DNA from: Brevipalpus yothersi
Lineage: Eukaryota; Arthropoda; Arachnida; Trombidiformes; Tenuipalpidae
Assembly: GCA_003956705.1 (NCBI GenBank)
Contig: QZCP01000360.1
Span: 1 to 45,164, forward strand
Length of the DNA: 45,164 nt
Reading direction: 5' to 3'
A program made the position numbers and the translations under genes. Under the pieces are notes generated by a model. It did not search any database. It saw only the letters and a program-made list of their open reading frames with translations, and was not told the origin of the DNA. Shown piece after piece: positions 14,982 through 28,543 of this stretch (the stretch's first letter is position 1; the number at the start of each line of letters is the position of its first letter).

Positions 14982-14984
<3 letters not shown>

Positions 14985-15231
14985 CATTCGTAATATAACT
15001 CAGTCCGATACGCTAGTATTCGGAAATGGCCACAATTCACCTGAAAACTGAAAAGAACAGTTTTTTGGGCTTGTTAAAGGGCCAGCAAGTGGTGGGGTAT
15101 TTACCTGCTCATCTCTTTATGCATCACAATTCATGAATATTCTAATGAATCGGCACTCTTTTTTGCCATTTTTTAAAGCTTCTCCTCTTCTTGCAATCCC
15201 TCCTCCCCCTCCTCCTTCTTTTCCAAAATTC

Positions 15232-15235
<4 letters not shown>

Positions 15236-15308
<73 letters not shown>
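15236..15308. repeat. (GA)n microsatellite
   Basis: This is a perfect GA run of about 73 bp, the longest in the left half apart from the edge array. Confidence 0.98.
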
Positions 15309-15311
<3 letters not shown>

Positions 15312-15817
15312 ACCATCACATTACAACAATGTTTCAACATTTTTTTCTACTCTCCTCTTACTTCCACTTCCACCTCCTCTTCTATCACTAACAATAATCA
15401 GGCAAGAAAACTACTTGCTTAACCATGAAAACGTGCAAATAGGATGAAAAGATTAATATTATTAGGGCCTTTTGACAACATGCCTAAATTGATTTCAGAT
15501 CACATCACATCACAACAATCCTCCATCTATCCCATCCATCTCTCTATCTCTCCATATTCCACAATAGGACGGCGTGAGGCCAAATCTCGCCACATCGATT
15601 GGCACCATAACTAGCCTTCAATTCAGTTGCTCACACAGATTAGGGCCAATGATTGACCTCTATGACCGGCCTATTACGGAGAAAGCTCCTCGATGGCATC
15701 CGTGACAAGCCTTTTTGATAGCGCTTTTTTTTTCTGGATCCCTTTTTGGCCAACACATGTGTGTGTGTATAAATGAGAACACTAATAACTCGATAACTCA
15801 CGGCCTACTCTCTCTCT

Positions 15818-16067
15818 NNNNNNNNNNNNNNNNNNNNNNNNNNNNNNNNNNNNNNNNNNNNNNNNNNNNNNNNNNNNNNNNNNNNNNNNNNNNNNNNNNN
15901 NNNNNNNNNNNNNNNNNNNNNNNNNNNNNNNNNNNNNNNNNNNNNNNNNNNNNNNNNNNNNNNNNNNNNNNNNNNNNNNNNNNNNNNNNNNNNNNNNNNN
16001 NNNNNNNNNNNNNNNNNNNNNNNNNNNNNNNNNNNNNNNNNNNNNNNNNNNNNNNNNNNNNNNNNNN
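15818..16067. other. Assembly gap (250 N) inside a CT array
   Basis: There are 250 Ns with CTCTCT immediately on both sides (15810-15817 and 16068-16089). A round number of Ns points to a scaffold gap of estimated or arbitrary size. The missing bases are probably more CT array, but any sequence could be hidden. Open frames that run through the Ns are meaningless. Confidence 0.98.
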
Positions 16068-16217
16068 CTCTCTCTCTCTCTCTCTCTCTTCAAAAGCGAA
16101 CCTGTAAATCCCAATAAGTGGCAGTATTTCACCGATTAGTAGCCGAAACATGCCAACGCGAACTATGTGTGGCCTCTCACAAAAAAAAGCCACACACACT
16201 AGATAGTACGGAAATGT

Positions 16218-16239
16218 AGCTCAAGCTCAAGCTCAAGCT
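16218..16239. repeat. Short CTCAAG tandem repeat
   Basis: The hexamer CTCAAG is repeated in tandem about three and a half times within AGCTCAAGCTCAAG-type sequence. This is a minor local expansion with no sign of function. Confidence 0.8.
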
Positions 16240-16753
16240 AACTAATTCTGATAATGCGAATATGGTGCTCAATGAAAATTGAATACACTCAATGAGAGAT
16301 CAAGTGGCATGTCAAAGTTCACACACACACACATATACTTTTCTGACGAATGAGTATTTCCCTCTGCCTCTCCCTCTCGCTTCTATGATGTACACCTCAG
16401 ACCTCGTTCTGCAATTGGAGGCTGTTGGGTGGGAGTAATTCGATCATGATTAAGATGATGGCCAGTGGTGTTGGTGGTAGACAGTGGTAGTAGTTCCACC
16501 TTATAAAAGTGAACGAAGTGGAGGAGAAGAAATTTCGACAAAACGATAAAATTAGTTGGCCAAATGGTCCACACACACATACAGAGAGAGCCATTTTTGG
16601 TTGTAAACTTACATGAAAACTATTCAAAATCAGCATCAAGTGGCGTATTCGTAAAGTGAACCACCCATGAGCTCTTACAAGTATTTAGCTGTGATCATCA
16701 ATAATTTGAAAAGAGGATTAAAGTTGATTGGGTTTAAGCTCTCTCTCACACAC

Positions 16754-16756
<3 letters not shown>

Positions 16757-16814
<58 letters not shown>
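16757..16814. repeat. (CT)29 array, left arm of an inverted pair
   Basis: This is a perfect CT run of about 58 bp. It lies 107 bp before a (GA)n run of about 71 bp, so the two are reverse complements and can form one arm each of a long hairpin. Confidence 0.98.
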
Positions 16815-16817
<3 letters not shown>

Positions 16818-16888
16818 CAATTGAGCTTTGACTTGGAAAAGTAGTCTACAAACTGTGAGCGCGGGAAAAAAAAGCGCTAAACAAGTGG

Positions 16889-16918
16889 CCTTATTGGCCT
16901 TTTTCCGCAGGCCACTAA

Positions 16919-16920
<2 letters not shown>
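16889..16920. repeat. Imperfect inverted repeat nested between CT and GA arrays
   Basis: The arms 16889-16899 (CCTTATTGGCC) and 16910-16920 (GGCCACTAAGG) pair as CCTTA/TAAGG and GGCC/GGCC with a two-base mismatch and a ten-base loop. It sits inside the larger CT...GA inverted pair. It could be a chance structure, a replication-stalling site or a structured element of a dispersed repeat. Confidence 0.7.

Positions 16921-16921
<1 letters not shown>

Positions 16922-16992
<71 letters not shown>
16922..16992. repeat. (GA)n array, right arm of an inverted pair
   Basis: This is a perfect GA run of about 71 bp that is complementary to the CT array at 16757-16814. Confidence 0.98.
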
Positions 16993-16996
<4 letters not shown>

Positions 16997-17523
16997 ATCT
17001 TTCACCGATTGCTTGGAATCCGTAAAAAAATGAGCGAGTGGGCAAGCAAATAAGCCATTTTCAGAGATTCAATTTGAAACAATCAATCCATCTCTACTGC
17101 TGATGCTAAGCATAATCTCACATATACACAGTTGAAGCATGGAATGTTGCATGTATTCTTTGGATTGTGTCAAGTTCATGATCTTTCTCCCTCTCACTCT
17201 CTCAGAATATTCTGATACATTCATCTGGAAAGCGATTTTCTCGATAATCTGTTCAACTTAAATTTCAAAATTCGAAAAGTATCACCAAGAGTAATGATAT
17301 GTTTCGGATCAGTATAATATTAACCATTAGTAAGAGGCATGTAAATTTTTCCCTAGTATCATTTCCAAATGGTGTATATACCTTGTTTTTGACACCTCCA
17401 GGAGAGAGAAAGTGAGATTCACCTTTATGAGACACCGATAATTCTTCGACAAAAAACCATTCATCTGTATTTACTCTTCAATGATGATTTGTGTTCCATT
17501 TCTCGATAAAAAATTCCACAGAC

Positions 17524-17526
<3 letters not shown>

Positions 17527-17576
<50 letters not shown>
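17527..17576. repeat. (CT)n microsatellite
   Basis: This is a perfect CT run of about 50 bp. Confidence 0.97.
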
Positions 17577-17577
<1 letters not shown>

Positions 17578-18511
17578 AGTCTCCCCAGTGAGATGAGCGA
17601 CTTGAGGTATGTATATATATATATCCTTTGCACATGAAGTCAATGTAAACTTACTAGATTTTGGGGCTTTGATAGTGAATCATGTACCAGATATACCAGA
17701 TATACCAGTGGAAGAAAACTTTTAGCCACACATTTTAGTAGCCAAAATGATGGCCTAATGGGCTCAAGTTTCGCTCTCATTTATATCAAGAGGAGAGAGA
17801 GAGAGAGAGAAAGAATCTCGCGGAGTTTTACAGGCGATGATATATCGGGAATGGCCACTTTGCAACCATCGACTTTGAATAGGACCACCGACCTGCTGAA
17901 TTAGAGCCAATCTTCTTCCCTCTCTCCAGCAATATTCTCTTCATTCACTTTCAATAAAGAGAGAGAGAGAGAGAGAGAGAAACTAAACTGAGAATCTTTT
18001 TCGATCTTAGGGAGTCAAGATTGATAGCTTCCAATGAATCAACGGATTGTCGCCGCCAATTAGAAGTGTTCACGAAAATTTTGGGCCAAATATTCTAGCA
18101 ACCGGCTGGTAATATATATTAATTTCTATCATCTCAATCAAAGTAGCTTCTGTTGCTCTCTCTCTCTTTCGGAATATCTTTTATCAGCGCATTCCTGTTT
18201 GAAATGTATTCAGGGTGATTTTGATTTTTCCTATCTTTCTCTTTCATTCTCTCTCATTGCTTCTCTAGAATTCTTCAGAATGTCGAAATAGAATGACAAA
18301 TGTCTCCCCAAGCTGTACCCATGAACATATTCATGAGGATCCACCAGGATCGAGTGTCAGTGGAACAAATTGCTTGTCCAATCTTGGCACATCATCGGTA
18401 CTTGGTTGTCGTGCTACAATACTCGTCATCATCATTTGAGAGGAGATAAAAATTTTTCTCTCATCTTGAGAAAGTATTCATGGACTTGTGGACATGATGA
18501 AGTAAGCATCA

Positions 18512-18514
<3 letters not shown>

Positions 18515-18546
<32 letters not shown>

Positions 18547-18560
18547 TCTTCTTCTTCTTT
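18515..18560. repeat. (CT)n followed by (CTT)n
   Basis: A CT run of about 28 bp passes directly into a CTT/TTC trinucleotide run. It accounts for much of the open frame at 18370-18801, which is therefore not called as a gene. Confidence 0.95.
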
Positions 18561-19407
18561 CTCAAGGATTTGCAGTACAAGACGTTGGAGAAGAAGAAGA
18601 AGGATTATCATCATCATTGACTTTGTAGAGAGAGACTTATTTGTCTTTAAATGTGTGTTCGACTTAGACTCTATTCTGAATGATTACCTGAAACATGACT
18701 TTGAAGATTTGTTTCTCCCCATTCTGAATGCTGTGGTGTTCATCAGCATAGTAGCGATTCTGCATGATGAGAGAGATGATGGCTATAAATCAGTATCATG
18801 ATACCTCGAGCTGTCATCTTAAGCAAACTAGAGGGTTCATTGATTCAGGTATCTATCTCTCTTTTTCTCTCCCCTCAATATCAGTTTCTTGAAACTTCAG
18901 TTTGAACATGAGAAAAAGTGAAGATGAATGTTATTCTCTCTCCATCTGATCATCTGCTCATCTTCATCTTCATCTCTCTCTCTCTCTCTATTTCTCTCTT
19001 TATCTTATTCACTCTTCTTCTTACCGGGAAAGATCTCATCAAAATGAGCCTGGTGTTGTGTGTATTTAAACTTACATTTGTATATGTATGTATGTATTTC
19101 GAATAAGATCACGGATGCTGATCACTTTGAATGGAATATCAATCTCATATTTCATTATGTATACACCTGATGTGTGTGTGTACATATATACGTATGAGTT
19201 GGAAACATGTTATATAGCCTTTATTTGCCACCTTTTTTGATTGCTCTGACAAGTGATGGTGATTCGGGGCATGATGATGATGAATCAAGAAGAATTTCAA
19301 GAATCAAAAAAAGTTTCCAGATGAAATAGAAGATGAAGATTATTATCTACTGCTGGCAGAAGAAAATTTTCACCATTTTCGATTACATAACAAGTATCAA
19401 CATATCG

Positions 19408-19410
<3 letters not shown>

Positions 19411-19461
<51 letters not shown>
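19411..19461. repeat. (CT)n microsatellite
   Basis: This is a perfect CT run of about 51 bp. Confidence 0.97.
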
Positions 19462-19462
<1 letters not shown>

Positions 19463-22400
19463 AAGATGAATGATTGAGCGATGAGCAATTGAAACATCGA
19501 GTTGGTCAGATCCGGCAAGTTAGTGGTTTTGATGGATGGCCTCAGTGTTTCATGAGATGTATAGAAAGAGAGAAAGAATGGAGAGAGAATATAATCATCT
19601 GGAACACTGTATACTGAACTTCATGTACTATTGAAATGAAAAATGAACGATCATATGATGAGTTGGTGTATACAGAATATGTACAATTTTTCTCTGTATC
19701 CGCGTTCCATGTTCAATGTTCACATTCTTTGGCTATCATTATCGATGTATTGAACAAACATTTACACTTTTGTGGTGAGAAAAATGTATTCCTTTTGTGT
19801 GATGGCCATTGATTTGATTTAGTCTATTAAACTTTTTTTTCTATCATCAAATGATGTAATTGTTATCTCTTTCTCTCTATCGATGTTTGTGTGTGTGAAA
19901 AGTTTTCATTCGTTTCATTCATGATTCCACAGCGTGCTGGTTCCTGTTGATGATTACAGAATCGAGAATCGTTTATGTGACCACTCTTATAGAGTCGATT
20001 GTCTGATCTGATTCCTTGGTTCTCAATTCAATTCTGCTTAATTCGAACTGACAAGTTATCAAAGAAATTATACTGCGTAAAGTTCATCCACCATTTGATG
20101 CTAACAATTTTTCAACTTTAATTGAGACTCTTTTTCCCACCAAAAGTTCGATTCAAGCATCGAAATAAAAAATCCCTGTCCAGGTCATTTATAGAGAAGA
20201 ACGGTTTTACCCTTTCTCTAATTCTTTTTTTTACAGGTACAAGATAATCTTTCCTGTAATTTCAAATCATAATACATGGAACAGATTTGTTCTACTGAAT
20301 TTGGTTCATAATCGAACTTGATGCTGAACATTTGCGATCACGTTGAAACCAAGAGATGGCGTAACATGTAAAGTACCAAAAGTTTTTTTCGAACGAAGTT
20401 ATCAACGAATCTGTTTGAAAAGTTACAGATTGGAATAGTAATTGAACTTTCGAAGCTGATACTTATATTTGCTTCAAAGTTATATTGAGACAATAGCATA
20501 AAACGTTGAAGTGAAAATAATTCTGTTATTTGGCCATTTATTTCAACGATTGCTTACTCGGATGCCAATCGTACCAGATCGAAGTTTTGGCGGAGAGAAA
20601 GTAATTTTTTTTTCACAATATGTGCAATTTTACCTGGCAATTGTCATTCAGTTCATGAATATTCATTCAAGACTCACCATCAATGAGGCTGTTAAAACAT
20701 GGTTGTAAACACTCTCTGAATGAGTGTATAATTTAGTGAACACAAAATAACGGAAGGTAATCTCAAATCGGGTTAACCGTGAATTCCACGAAAATTTTGC
20801 AATCTTTTCGCTTGTACCTTGTACCTGACTTACACATAGGCATTTACATTCTCAGCAGGTGAGTAGGGTAAAAATTTACGCTCAAAAAAGAAGTACACCA
20901 TAGAATTTTTCCGTTCAACTTCAAGGATGAAATACCACAAATTCTTCATGTTCCAACATTTTTCTTCCTTCACTTGCTAAGGAAATGCCTTCATACAAAG
21001 CTCATACCAATCAATAACTTTTGTTAGGCTTGGAGAAAAAGAATGGCCACATCGAGATAATCTGCATAAAATGTGACTCTGCACTTCGTCTAATTTTATT
21101 ACACCTAATGGAGAGAGAGAGTAAGCCCACCAAAATTTCCATCCAGTTAATCTTGATAGCCATGGTTCCTATCGAAGAGCCTCCAGCAGCGAATGGTAGC
21201 TCAGACACATGACCATGGCTAGGATTCCCGAAGTCAGAGAGAGAGAGAATCGAGATGAAAAAAAAACGGAGTAGCGGGCTCTCTTTACCAGGTAATGTTT
21301 TTGCTTTACGCCGTTTTTGAGGGGCTTATCTTTGGCGCAAAAAGTGGCTCAAGGGTGGTCCATAGTGAGTGATGTTTTAATAAGAGTAAGGCTTGGATTA
21401 GGGCAGCATACGTGTGTGTATGGGTACCTCTATCAGAAGTTGAGAGCAAAAGTAGAAACATTTGATAACTGGGTTCAGCAAGAAGAGAGAGAGAGAGGAA
21501 GAAATATTTTTTCTCTCTTCTCACTTTTGGAAGGGCGCTTGAGAGGTATATATTGGACCAACAAGATACATTCACGGCAAGGTGCCTTTGGCCTCAATAT
21601 CACATCGGGCACAAGTGGAAAAGAGAGGGAAAAGATAGACTAAAGTGTCGGATTTATCGTTTTTCTATCACCTTCACTTCGATTCCTATCACACACACAT
21701 CAGGCCACTTAGTGTCTGGGGTTTTTTGATTTTGATGGAATTTATGAGCTTTTTGAGGTGTGTGTGTGTGTGTATATATATATATGCAAAAACCTACACC
21801 AAAAATGTGGATGCTTTTGCCCAACTGATAGGTGATGAATTTTAAGGGGCTCAATTTTGCTTGATGTGGTACGATATAGGAAAATATGATTTCTATTTTC
21901 AATCAAGGTATTGAAAAAAAGTATTGATGGTGAGTTTCACTTTGGGACGTCCTGATTTAGAATGAAGGCGTCTCGAGAGAAGTAAACAGATCACATCACT
22001 AGCGAATGCGTTTGTGACCTTTCACCTCAGATACACTCGATTCTTGAAGTGCTCATGATTGAAGTGGTGCATAGGAGAATATAGAGGTAATTTTAGTGGT
22101 CAAAAACAAAATGAAATGTGATTTTGAATGATTCGTAAAACAGATATTTACATCCTATTTATCACTTAAAAGTGATGGAATACTCGATGGCGCTGATGGC
22201 CATTACAGCAATCGGGAAGACAAAAATGATTATGATGATATGTCGATGATGAGACAAGCAACATGATGTCCAGGTAAAAGGAGAGTCAAAATATCCACAA
22301 TCTTGTCCCATCTCTATCTTGTGTATCACTGTTCCACCTCTCTGGAATGGGCTTCACGAGTAATCTTTTCCCAAAAAAGAGAGAAGAGGAAGAAGAAGAA

Positions 22401-25400
22401 GAGGCAGAATGTTGTGCTCATGATAAGTTTTTGAAATGATTTCCTAACGTTCAAAACGTTTTTCCACTCAAATCCACTTACATATATACACATACACACG
22501 ACTTGTAATTGCTTAAACACTCTCTTATCTTAGGAATTGCTGCCCAAAATTTTTTCTTCTTTTTTACACTATCAACTTTCTCTCTTCCATCTTTTCACTA
22601 TCTTCACCGAAAAAAGCCATGAATATAAATTGCCAAAAAAAATTAGACACTTTTCTCATATCTATCAGCTTCTCTCTCCTCTCTTTTCCAATAGCACTTG
22701 ACGATTTACAGATACCCGAAACATGTATAGAAAGAGAATATTTTGATTAGATCCTCTTTCTATCGAGAGTAGATAATAATTTTGATTGCTGTTAACATTG
22801 CTGCATTGGCACCTTATTCGATGAAATGATGGTGATCTTCTTTCAAACACCTTTGAGATAAATAAGAGTATCTTTTAAGGGAGAAAAGCTTTAGCTCAAC
22901 TTTTCTGATCCTGTCCGATCGAATGTCAAGACAAGCCGTCAATGTATATTGAATTACAGTCACCTATATGTGTACATTTTGATTGAGGCTGCTCTTGATG
23001 ATGATCAAACTGATGCCTGATTTGAATTATGATGAAAAGTTTTTTCTCCTCTATCAGTCTTATACTTATCATTAAATCGATCACTTATTTTTCTTCGCTA
23101 CATGCATGTGTGTGCTAATATTTTTAAATATTTCCCAATATTTGCCATGTGACTTTCTTTTCCTAATAATGATTTATATTAGAAACAGAGTTTAGCACCC
23201 TGAAAAGATTGAATTCACTTTGCCTTTATCAGTTTACGATATGAATTCTTTTCGAAAATTTTTCCAGGCTCCAATGACATACATGGAATAACAGCAAAAG
23301 TGGAGCTCCCAGCTAGTATCGATTCAATTTTAAGTTCTGCAATTATAATTCGAAATGGTAAAAATTGAACAATGTGCATAAGTCACAGACACTTACAGTG
23401 ATGAGATCCCAGAGAAGAATTTCTATGGCAAAATTAGTATCGCCAGCGGTGTTAAAACAGTTTCTATTTAAAATCACTTCTTTTTTTTTCTCTCTCTCTT
23501 TTTTCTTCGCCAAAAAGTGAACCAGAAAAAAAGAATGAGAAGCAGTGAAGGTGAAAATTATAAGGCTCACTTGAGGACTGATTATGATGGATATTGCAAA
23601 ACTAAAGAGTTAATGGAGAGAAAGGAAGGAAAGAATGTCTTCGAGGTGGCAAAAAGGGCCGATCCAGAGAGAGAGAGAGAGCAAAATGCCATTGGAAAAA
23701 ATGGCCAATGTATGTTAGACGTGAGAGAAGATAGAGAGAAAGAGGCATTCATGTAAGCACGCGGAATCTCACATTTATATTCTCTTCTCATTCATCAAAC
23801 TAACACTGATGAGAATAATTATGGATGTGAAATAAAATTACCTTCTCTCTCTCTCTCTCTTTCTCTCACTTTTCGTTCACAGGTAAAGGTGTTTGCAGGG
23901 AGGAGTCAAGAGGCGGGAGATTTGAATAGCTGGGAGGGCAGGAAGCGGTTTGCAATGGCAAGCGAGTACGTACACACATACAGTGAAGCGCGGGCCTCCA
24001 CTTTAAATTAGGGGCACAAAAAAAGAGAATGAATTTGTTCCGACAAACCAACCAGTGGGCCATATCCAAGTAAAAAGAGAGAGAGAGGAACAAAAAAGTG
24101 GCCCTTCTTGCCTCATCGTTTTTTGGGGGTGAAATGTTTAAAAATGGCCTCTCTCCGATCATGTTCGAAACTGTTTACCGATTAAAGTGAATGGAAGAGA
24201 AGATTGTTCAGTAATTCTTCCAAGCTCGTTCTGGTGAACTGTATTCCTTCGACATGTCCCACCAGTCGTGTGTATGTGTGTGTGTGTGGGAGAGAGAGAG
24301 GTGAGTTCATGGGCTTTTGAGATGAAGAGTGAAGAGGTCAGACAGATAGGACAGTAACGTGGCAGAGGAAAAAAAATAAGTGTATTTAGGCAATGAAATG
24401 ATTTGAAATGATTGCAATCAAACGTGATTAAAGGCGTCACATTAAGGCGTGAAAACATATCAGTTCATGAGATAGCTTGAAGCAGGAGAGAGCGAGAGAT
24501 GAATAATGCTTATCAAAAAGTGAAGAACATTTGCAAAAGCAATACGGTCTGTACTAATGTGTTATAACGCCATAACAACTCGTCTTCCAAGTCTCTCTCT
24601 CACGAAATCAGCAATCTACATCACCGATGGATTGATGAAGATGCTGGACTGATGAGATGCTGCAAGGCAAACTGATGTAAGATAGTGTATGTGTGTGTGT
24701 GTGAGCAAGAGAAAGGTGGAGGCGAAAGTGTATATGTAGTCGACAATTGATTTTCAAGAAAATTAATTGATGATGAACTAAAATTGAAAACCTTTATTTT
24801 TGTTAACCGCTCTCACTACTACTCCATCACACTCAATCTTTTTTTCGCTCGCTCTCTCTCTTTCTCTTTTCCAATCGATATTCTCATCGATAATGTTCAT
24901 TGTTTTTGCTCCTCTATCATAATAATCAACCAGTCTCAACTATTGATGAGATTTCAACCACTTGCCTCTGGGTCACTTTCCAACTCGTGTGTGTGTATGT
25001 CAAAATTTTCTCTCCTCTAAACAGCTTGCGATTACAGAATTAAAAAATTTTTTCTCATTTTCTCTCTCTCTCTTCTTTCCTTCCTTCCTTCCTGGTGGCC
25101 ACTCATTTGCCGGCCCGTTCAATCTCAATCTAGCGTCAACTTTTAGGTTACACACAAAAATTACTAACTAACAACTCGATTACAGCTCATCTCTCTGTCT
25201 AGGGAAATGTGTGTGAGAAATGAGAAACAAAACAAAGTTCCGAAAGATGCCGATTTAAATTTGCCCTCTCAACCTGTTACCCAGTGTACCGGCGGCCCAT
25301 GAGTTTTGTGAACTTCTCTCTCTCTCGTCCATTTTTCCGGAGAAAATAGAAATCTATGTGTTTGTATGAACGTTGTTGTTGCATGTGGCCAAGAAACACA

Positions 25401-27042
25401 AAAAGCCAATTGATGATGATTACGATAATAATAACCAGAGGACATGGTAAATAAGTAAGAGGAAAGAGACAGAGAGAGAGAAAATTTTTCTCAATGAAGG
25501 CGCGAAACGAGCGCGTGCTACCGAGGACCAATGTGTGATTATGAACGCACGGTCACCAGGATCCAATGTATGAGAGGAGTTTGTGGGTGGCGAGTTGTAG
25601 AGGAGGATGCTGAGTGTGTGAGTGTGTATGCGAATCATTTGAGTAACTGACATCCAAGCAACAACATTCCAGTATCGTGTCTGTGCACGAAGCTGAAATC
25701 AAATGAGCCACAAACAAAAAGTTAGGCACCGATTTGGTCCTATGGAAAAGCCGTTCACGGCTCGTTTTGAGTATTGTAAACCATCCGAATCAGAGCCTTA
25801 TTAGCAATGTTCAAATGAATGAGCAGAAAGAGAGAGAGAGAGAGACCAAATCCTATGGAATTGTCGATTGTGATGGGCCGAGTCATGATGGGATCTTGGG
25901 TCTTTTTATTTTCAAAAGCTCTAATTTTTTATATGATCAATTTTCTTCCCCCAAAACAAAGGCGAAAGATTTATAAAAATCCTTTAATTCACACAGACAT
26001 GATAATGAGTGTGTGTATGTTTAGCTTATCTTTTGAGGCTATTCAGAGCAATGGGTTGAGGATGTATGGTAGTGATGATGTACTTGAAGAGAGAGAGAGA
26101 AAATGTGAGAGAAGGATTGATTGTTTACTTTGATTCTTTTCTCTTTTTTTTTGCTTTCACCGCAATCAGTCGACAATTGATTGATAAAAGCTACCCTTTA
26201 TCGAGTAGTCTAAAAAGGTCCCAAAGTGGAATATGTATCAGACTGGCGCCGAGTGATATATACTGGCCTCCGTAATGCTGATTATAATCATCACTCGACG
26301 CCAGCAACTGATATCGACTGTTTTCTATCTCTTCCAAAATGATAATCACACATAAGCGTACACAATTGATTTATGACTTGACAAATGGGACTCAGATGAG
26401 GTGAGGAGGAATAGCATTTTGACTCTATTTTTTTGGGAATATTTTTTGGTCTTTTTCCTGGTGCTGCTGATGAAATAGAGAAGAAAAAAATTTGATAGTT
26501 CATATTCTGAATTTCATGTGAGGTAATCAGAACGATATTTCAAAATTATCTCACTTACTGCCTTCTTCTTGTGTAATATAAGGTAAGACATCATAAACTC
26601 AGGTGGCTAAGTCAATCAAGAGTAATTTAGAGGTAATTTAATTTAACATGGAAGAAAAATTTTCTCCTGACAAATATGTGGCCAAATGAAAAATATGGAG
26701 GTGTATCAAATCACATCCTCTCGGAAGCTGTTTCAGAGGATCTCAAGTCAATCGGACGATAAGTAAGCATCCATGAGCCCCTCTCTCTTTCCAAATCGTT
26801 CATCAGTCACAAAAAACTTTTACACCCACAGTCAGCATTGGACTCAGCGAGAGGCTCTCCATCTCTTCTCTCATTATGATCAATTATGTTTACTATACAT
26901 CTGATACCTGATTCTTCATGATGCTTCTTCAAATCTATCCTCTTCTCCATGAGGTAGAGGGAAAAGTCAGCCTGTGGGACGTATCTTCATGGGCATTCAA
27001 GCTACATATATACGCGCTGTTCTGGTGATAAATGTATGTCGA

Positions 27043-27043
<1 letters not shown>

Positions 27044-27087
<44 letters not shown>
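27044..27087. repeat. (GA)n microsatellite
   Basis: This is a perfect GA run of about 44 bp. Confidence 0.97.
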
Positions 27088-27090
<3 letters not shown>

Positions 27091-27977
27091 TTATGGAGAA
27101 TCGAGTGGTGAGAGAATATTTCCAAAGACGTACACACACAAGTACATGTGTATTTCGAGTGATGTTGATCACACATACAGAATGTGTCTCATCTTCTAGG
27201 ATAAATTCACATATTCTTCATCTTCTTCACTCCCTCGCATACAGACAGACGTATATATACACTTGAAACGGAAGTTAGAGTGGAAAAAGTGAGGACTGTA
27301 CTAATGTGGGATGAAGTGTAGTGAGAGAGGAAAGAGATATTACTCGAAAGAAAACTAAAATGCCATCAAAAATGATGTTCCCCTAAATTAAATGATAATT
27401 CAGAGTTGCATATTCAGGAAAAAAATGTTTAGCAGTAGTAGATGAATGTTAAACATACAAACACAGCATCTTTGATAGCGTGTCATCGTGCATCATCTTT
27501 CCTGTGGGATGTTCTGTGCGGGACATCTTAACTTTATCTTTTCGGGTGTCCATCCGTTTCTCATCACTCTCATCGGGACACAACCATTATCATGAACATG
27601 CATCTTTCTCTCTCTTGTTACCACTCTCTCTCCCAGTCTCAAGGGTTTTGTTTCAAATCTTGTAACCAAGCTGATTCCGATGAGGATCCTTTCTCCCTCC
27701 TCTTTTACTGCCGTTAAATTCTTCTCCAGAATATATCGGGTGCAATGTTTGACAACAATGGACTTGAATTGTTTGGCAAATCTCTATTCTTCTTTCGATG
27801 ATGCCGCGGAGGCGTGAGAACGGAGAGAGAGAGAGAGAGAGAAAAAAAATGAAGAATTGAGTTTGATAAGAAAATGCAAATTAGATGAGAAAGAGCAAGA
27901 ATACCCTGTAAGATGAACGAATGGATAGAGAGCGAGAAAGATGCTGAGCTGATGCTGATAAGTGCAATAATGATGAG

Positions 27978-27980
<3 letters not shown>

Positions 27981-28021
<41 letters not shown>
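27981..28021. repeat. (GA)n microsatellite
   Basis: This is a perfect GA run of about 41 bp. It is the first of three GA arrays within 560 bp. Confidence 0.97.
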
Positions 28022-28022
<1 letters not shown>

Positions 28023-28321
28023 CTAATGTTGATGATGAGAGAGAATTCCTGAAAAATTCCTCAATGTAGACCGAAATATTTATATTCTCTCATGAATGGA
28101 GTGGCGAGCGTGCGACAGGCAAGGCACAATCGCCCTTCGAGAGAAAGAGAGGAGAAAAAAAATATATTCTTCGCTGGTGGCAAGACCCGAACGGAGGTCA
28201 AATTTCACAGCCTCCAAGTGGCCTTGCGAGTGCCCGTTGTTGGGCTGTTAATTAGCTCGTGAGTTGAGAGAAAAGCCCAAAGATAATGTTACAGTAAAGA
28301 GAGAGTGAGAGCATCTTGGAG

Positions 28322-28323
<2 letters not shown>

Positions 28324-28359
<36 letters not shown>
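28324..28359. repeat. (GA)n microsatellite
   Basis: This is a GA run of about 36 bp, the second of the cluster at 27.98-28.54 kb. Confidence 0.96.
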
Positions 28360-28363
<4 letters not shown>

Positions 28364-28496
28364 TGTTTGGGGCGAGCGGCATAAGAGATGAGAGAGGACC
28401 TCACACGCACACGGATATCAATGGGATGCTGAGCTGAAGGAAGTGAAACTCATCATCTTCTCACAGTGGCGAATATGACGATACATTGAGTGAGAG

Positions 28497-28500
<4 letters not shown>

Positions 28501-28539
<39 letters not shown>
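28501..28539. repeat. (GA)n microsatellite
   Basis: This is a GA run of about 39 bp, the third of the cluster. No long GA/CT array follows for the next 2.6 kb. Confidence 0.96.

Positions 28540-28540
<1 letters not shown>

Positions 28541-28543
<3 letters not shown>

Larger units (their letters stand above)
182..15817. other. Gene-free, microsatellite-rich stretch
   Basis: No coding exon could be supported here. Open frames are short and mostly either translate GA/CT arrays (RERERE or SLSLSL) or have no recognisable domain. The stretch holds the listed long arrays, many shorter ones (for example near 7022-7040, 8240-8253, 9852-9870, 10575-10592 and 12813-12838), TATATA and CACACA tracts, a CACATA tandem near 7860-7885, and TCATCA/GATGAT runs. 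It could be intergenic or a very long intron. Isolated small exons cannot be excluded by eye. Confidence 0.6.
16090..28540. other. Gene-free, microsatellite-rich stretch
   Basis: No gene could be supported. Besides the listed arrays it holds CTT/GAA runs (18541-18560), shorter GA runs (17796-17811, 17959-17981, 27822-27841), TG/CA tracts and many TGGCCA words. The sub-stretch from about 19,600 to 21,000 is AT-rich and has no long array. Open frames at 18370-18801 and elsewhere have no recognisable domain or conserved pattern. Confidence 0.6.

Noticed and set aside
15715..16199. Open frames running through the N gap
   Set aside because: Most residues are unknown and the rest come from CT arrays. 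The frame is an artefact of the gap.
18370..18801. 143-codon plus-strand frame
   Set aside because: The middle is CT and CTT/GAA array translation, and the ends show no domain or conserved motif.
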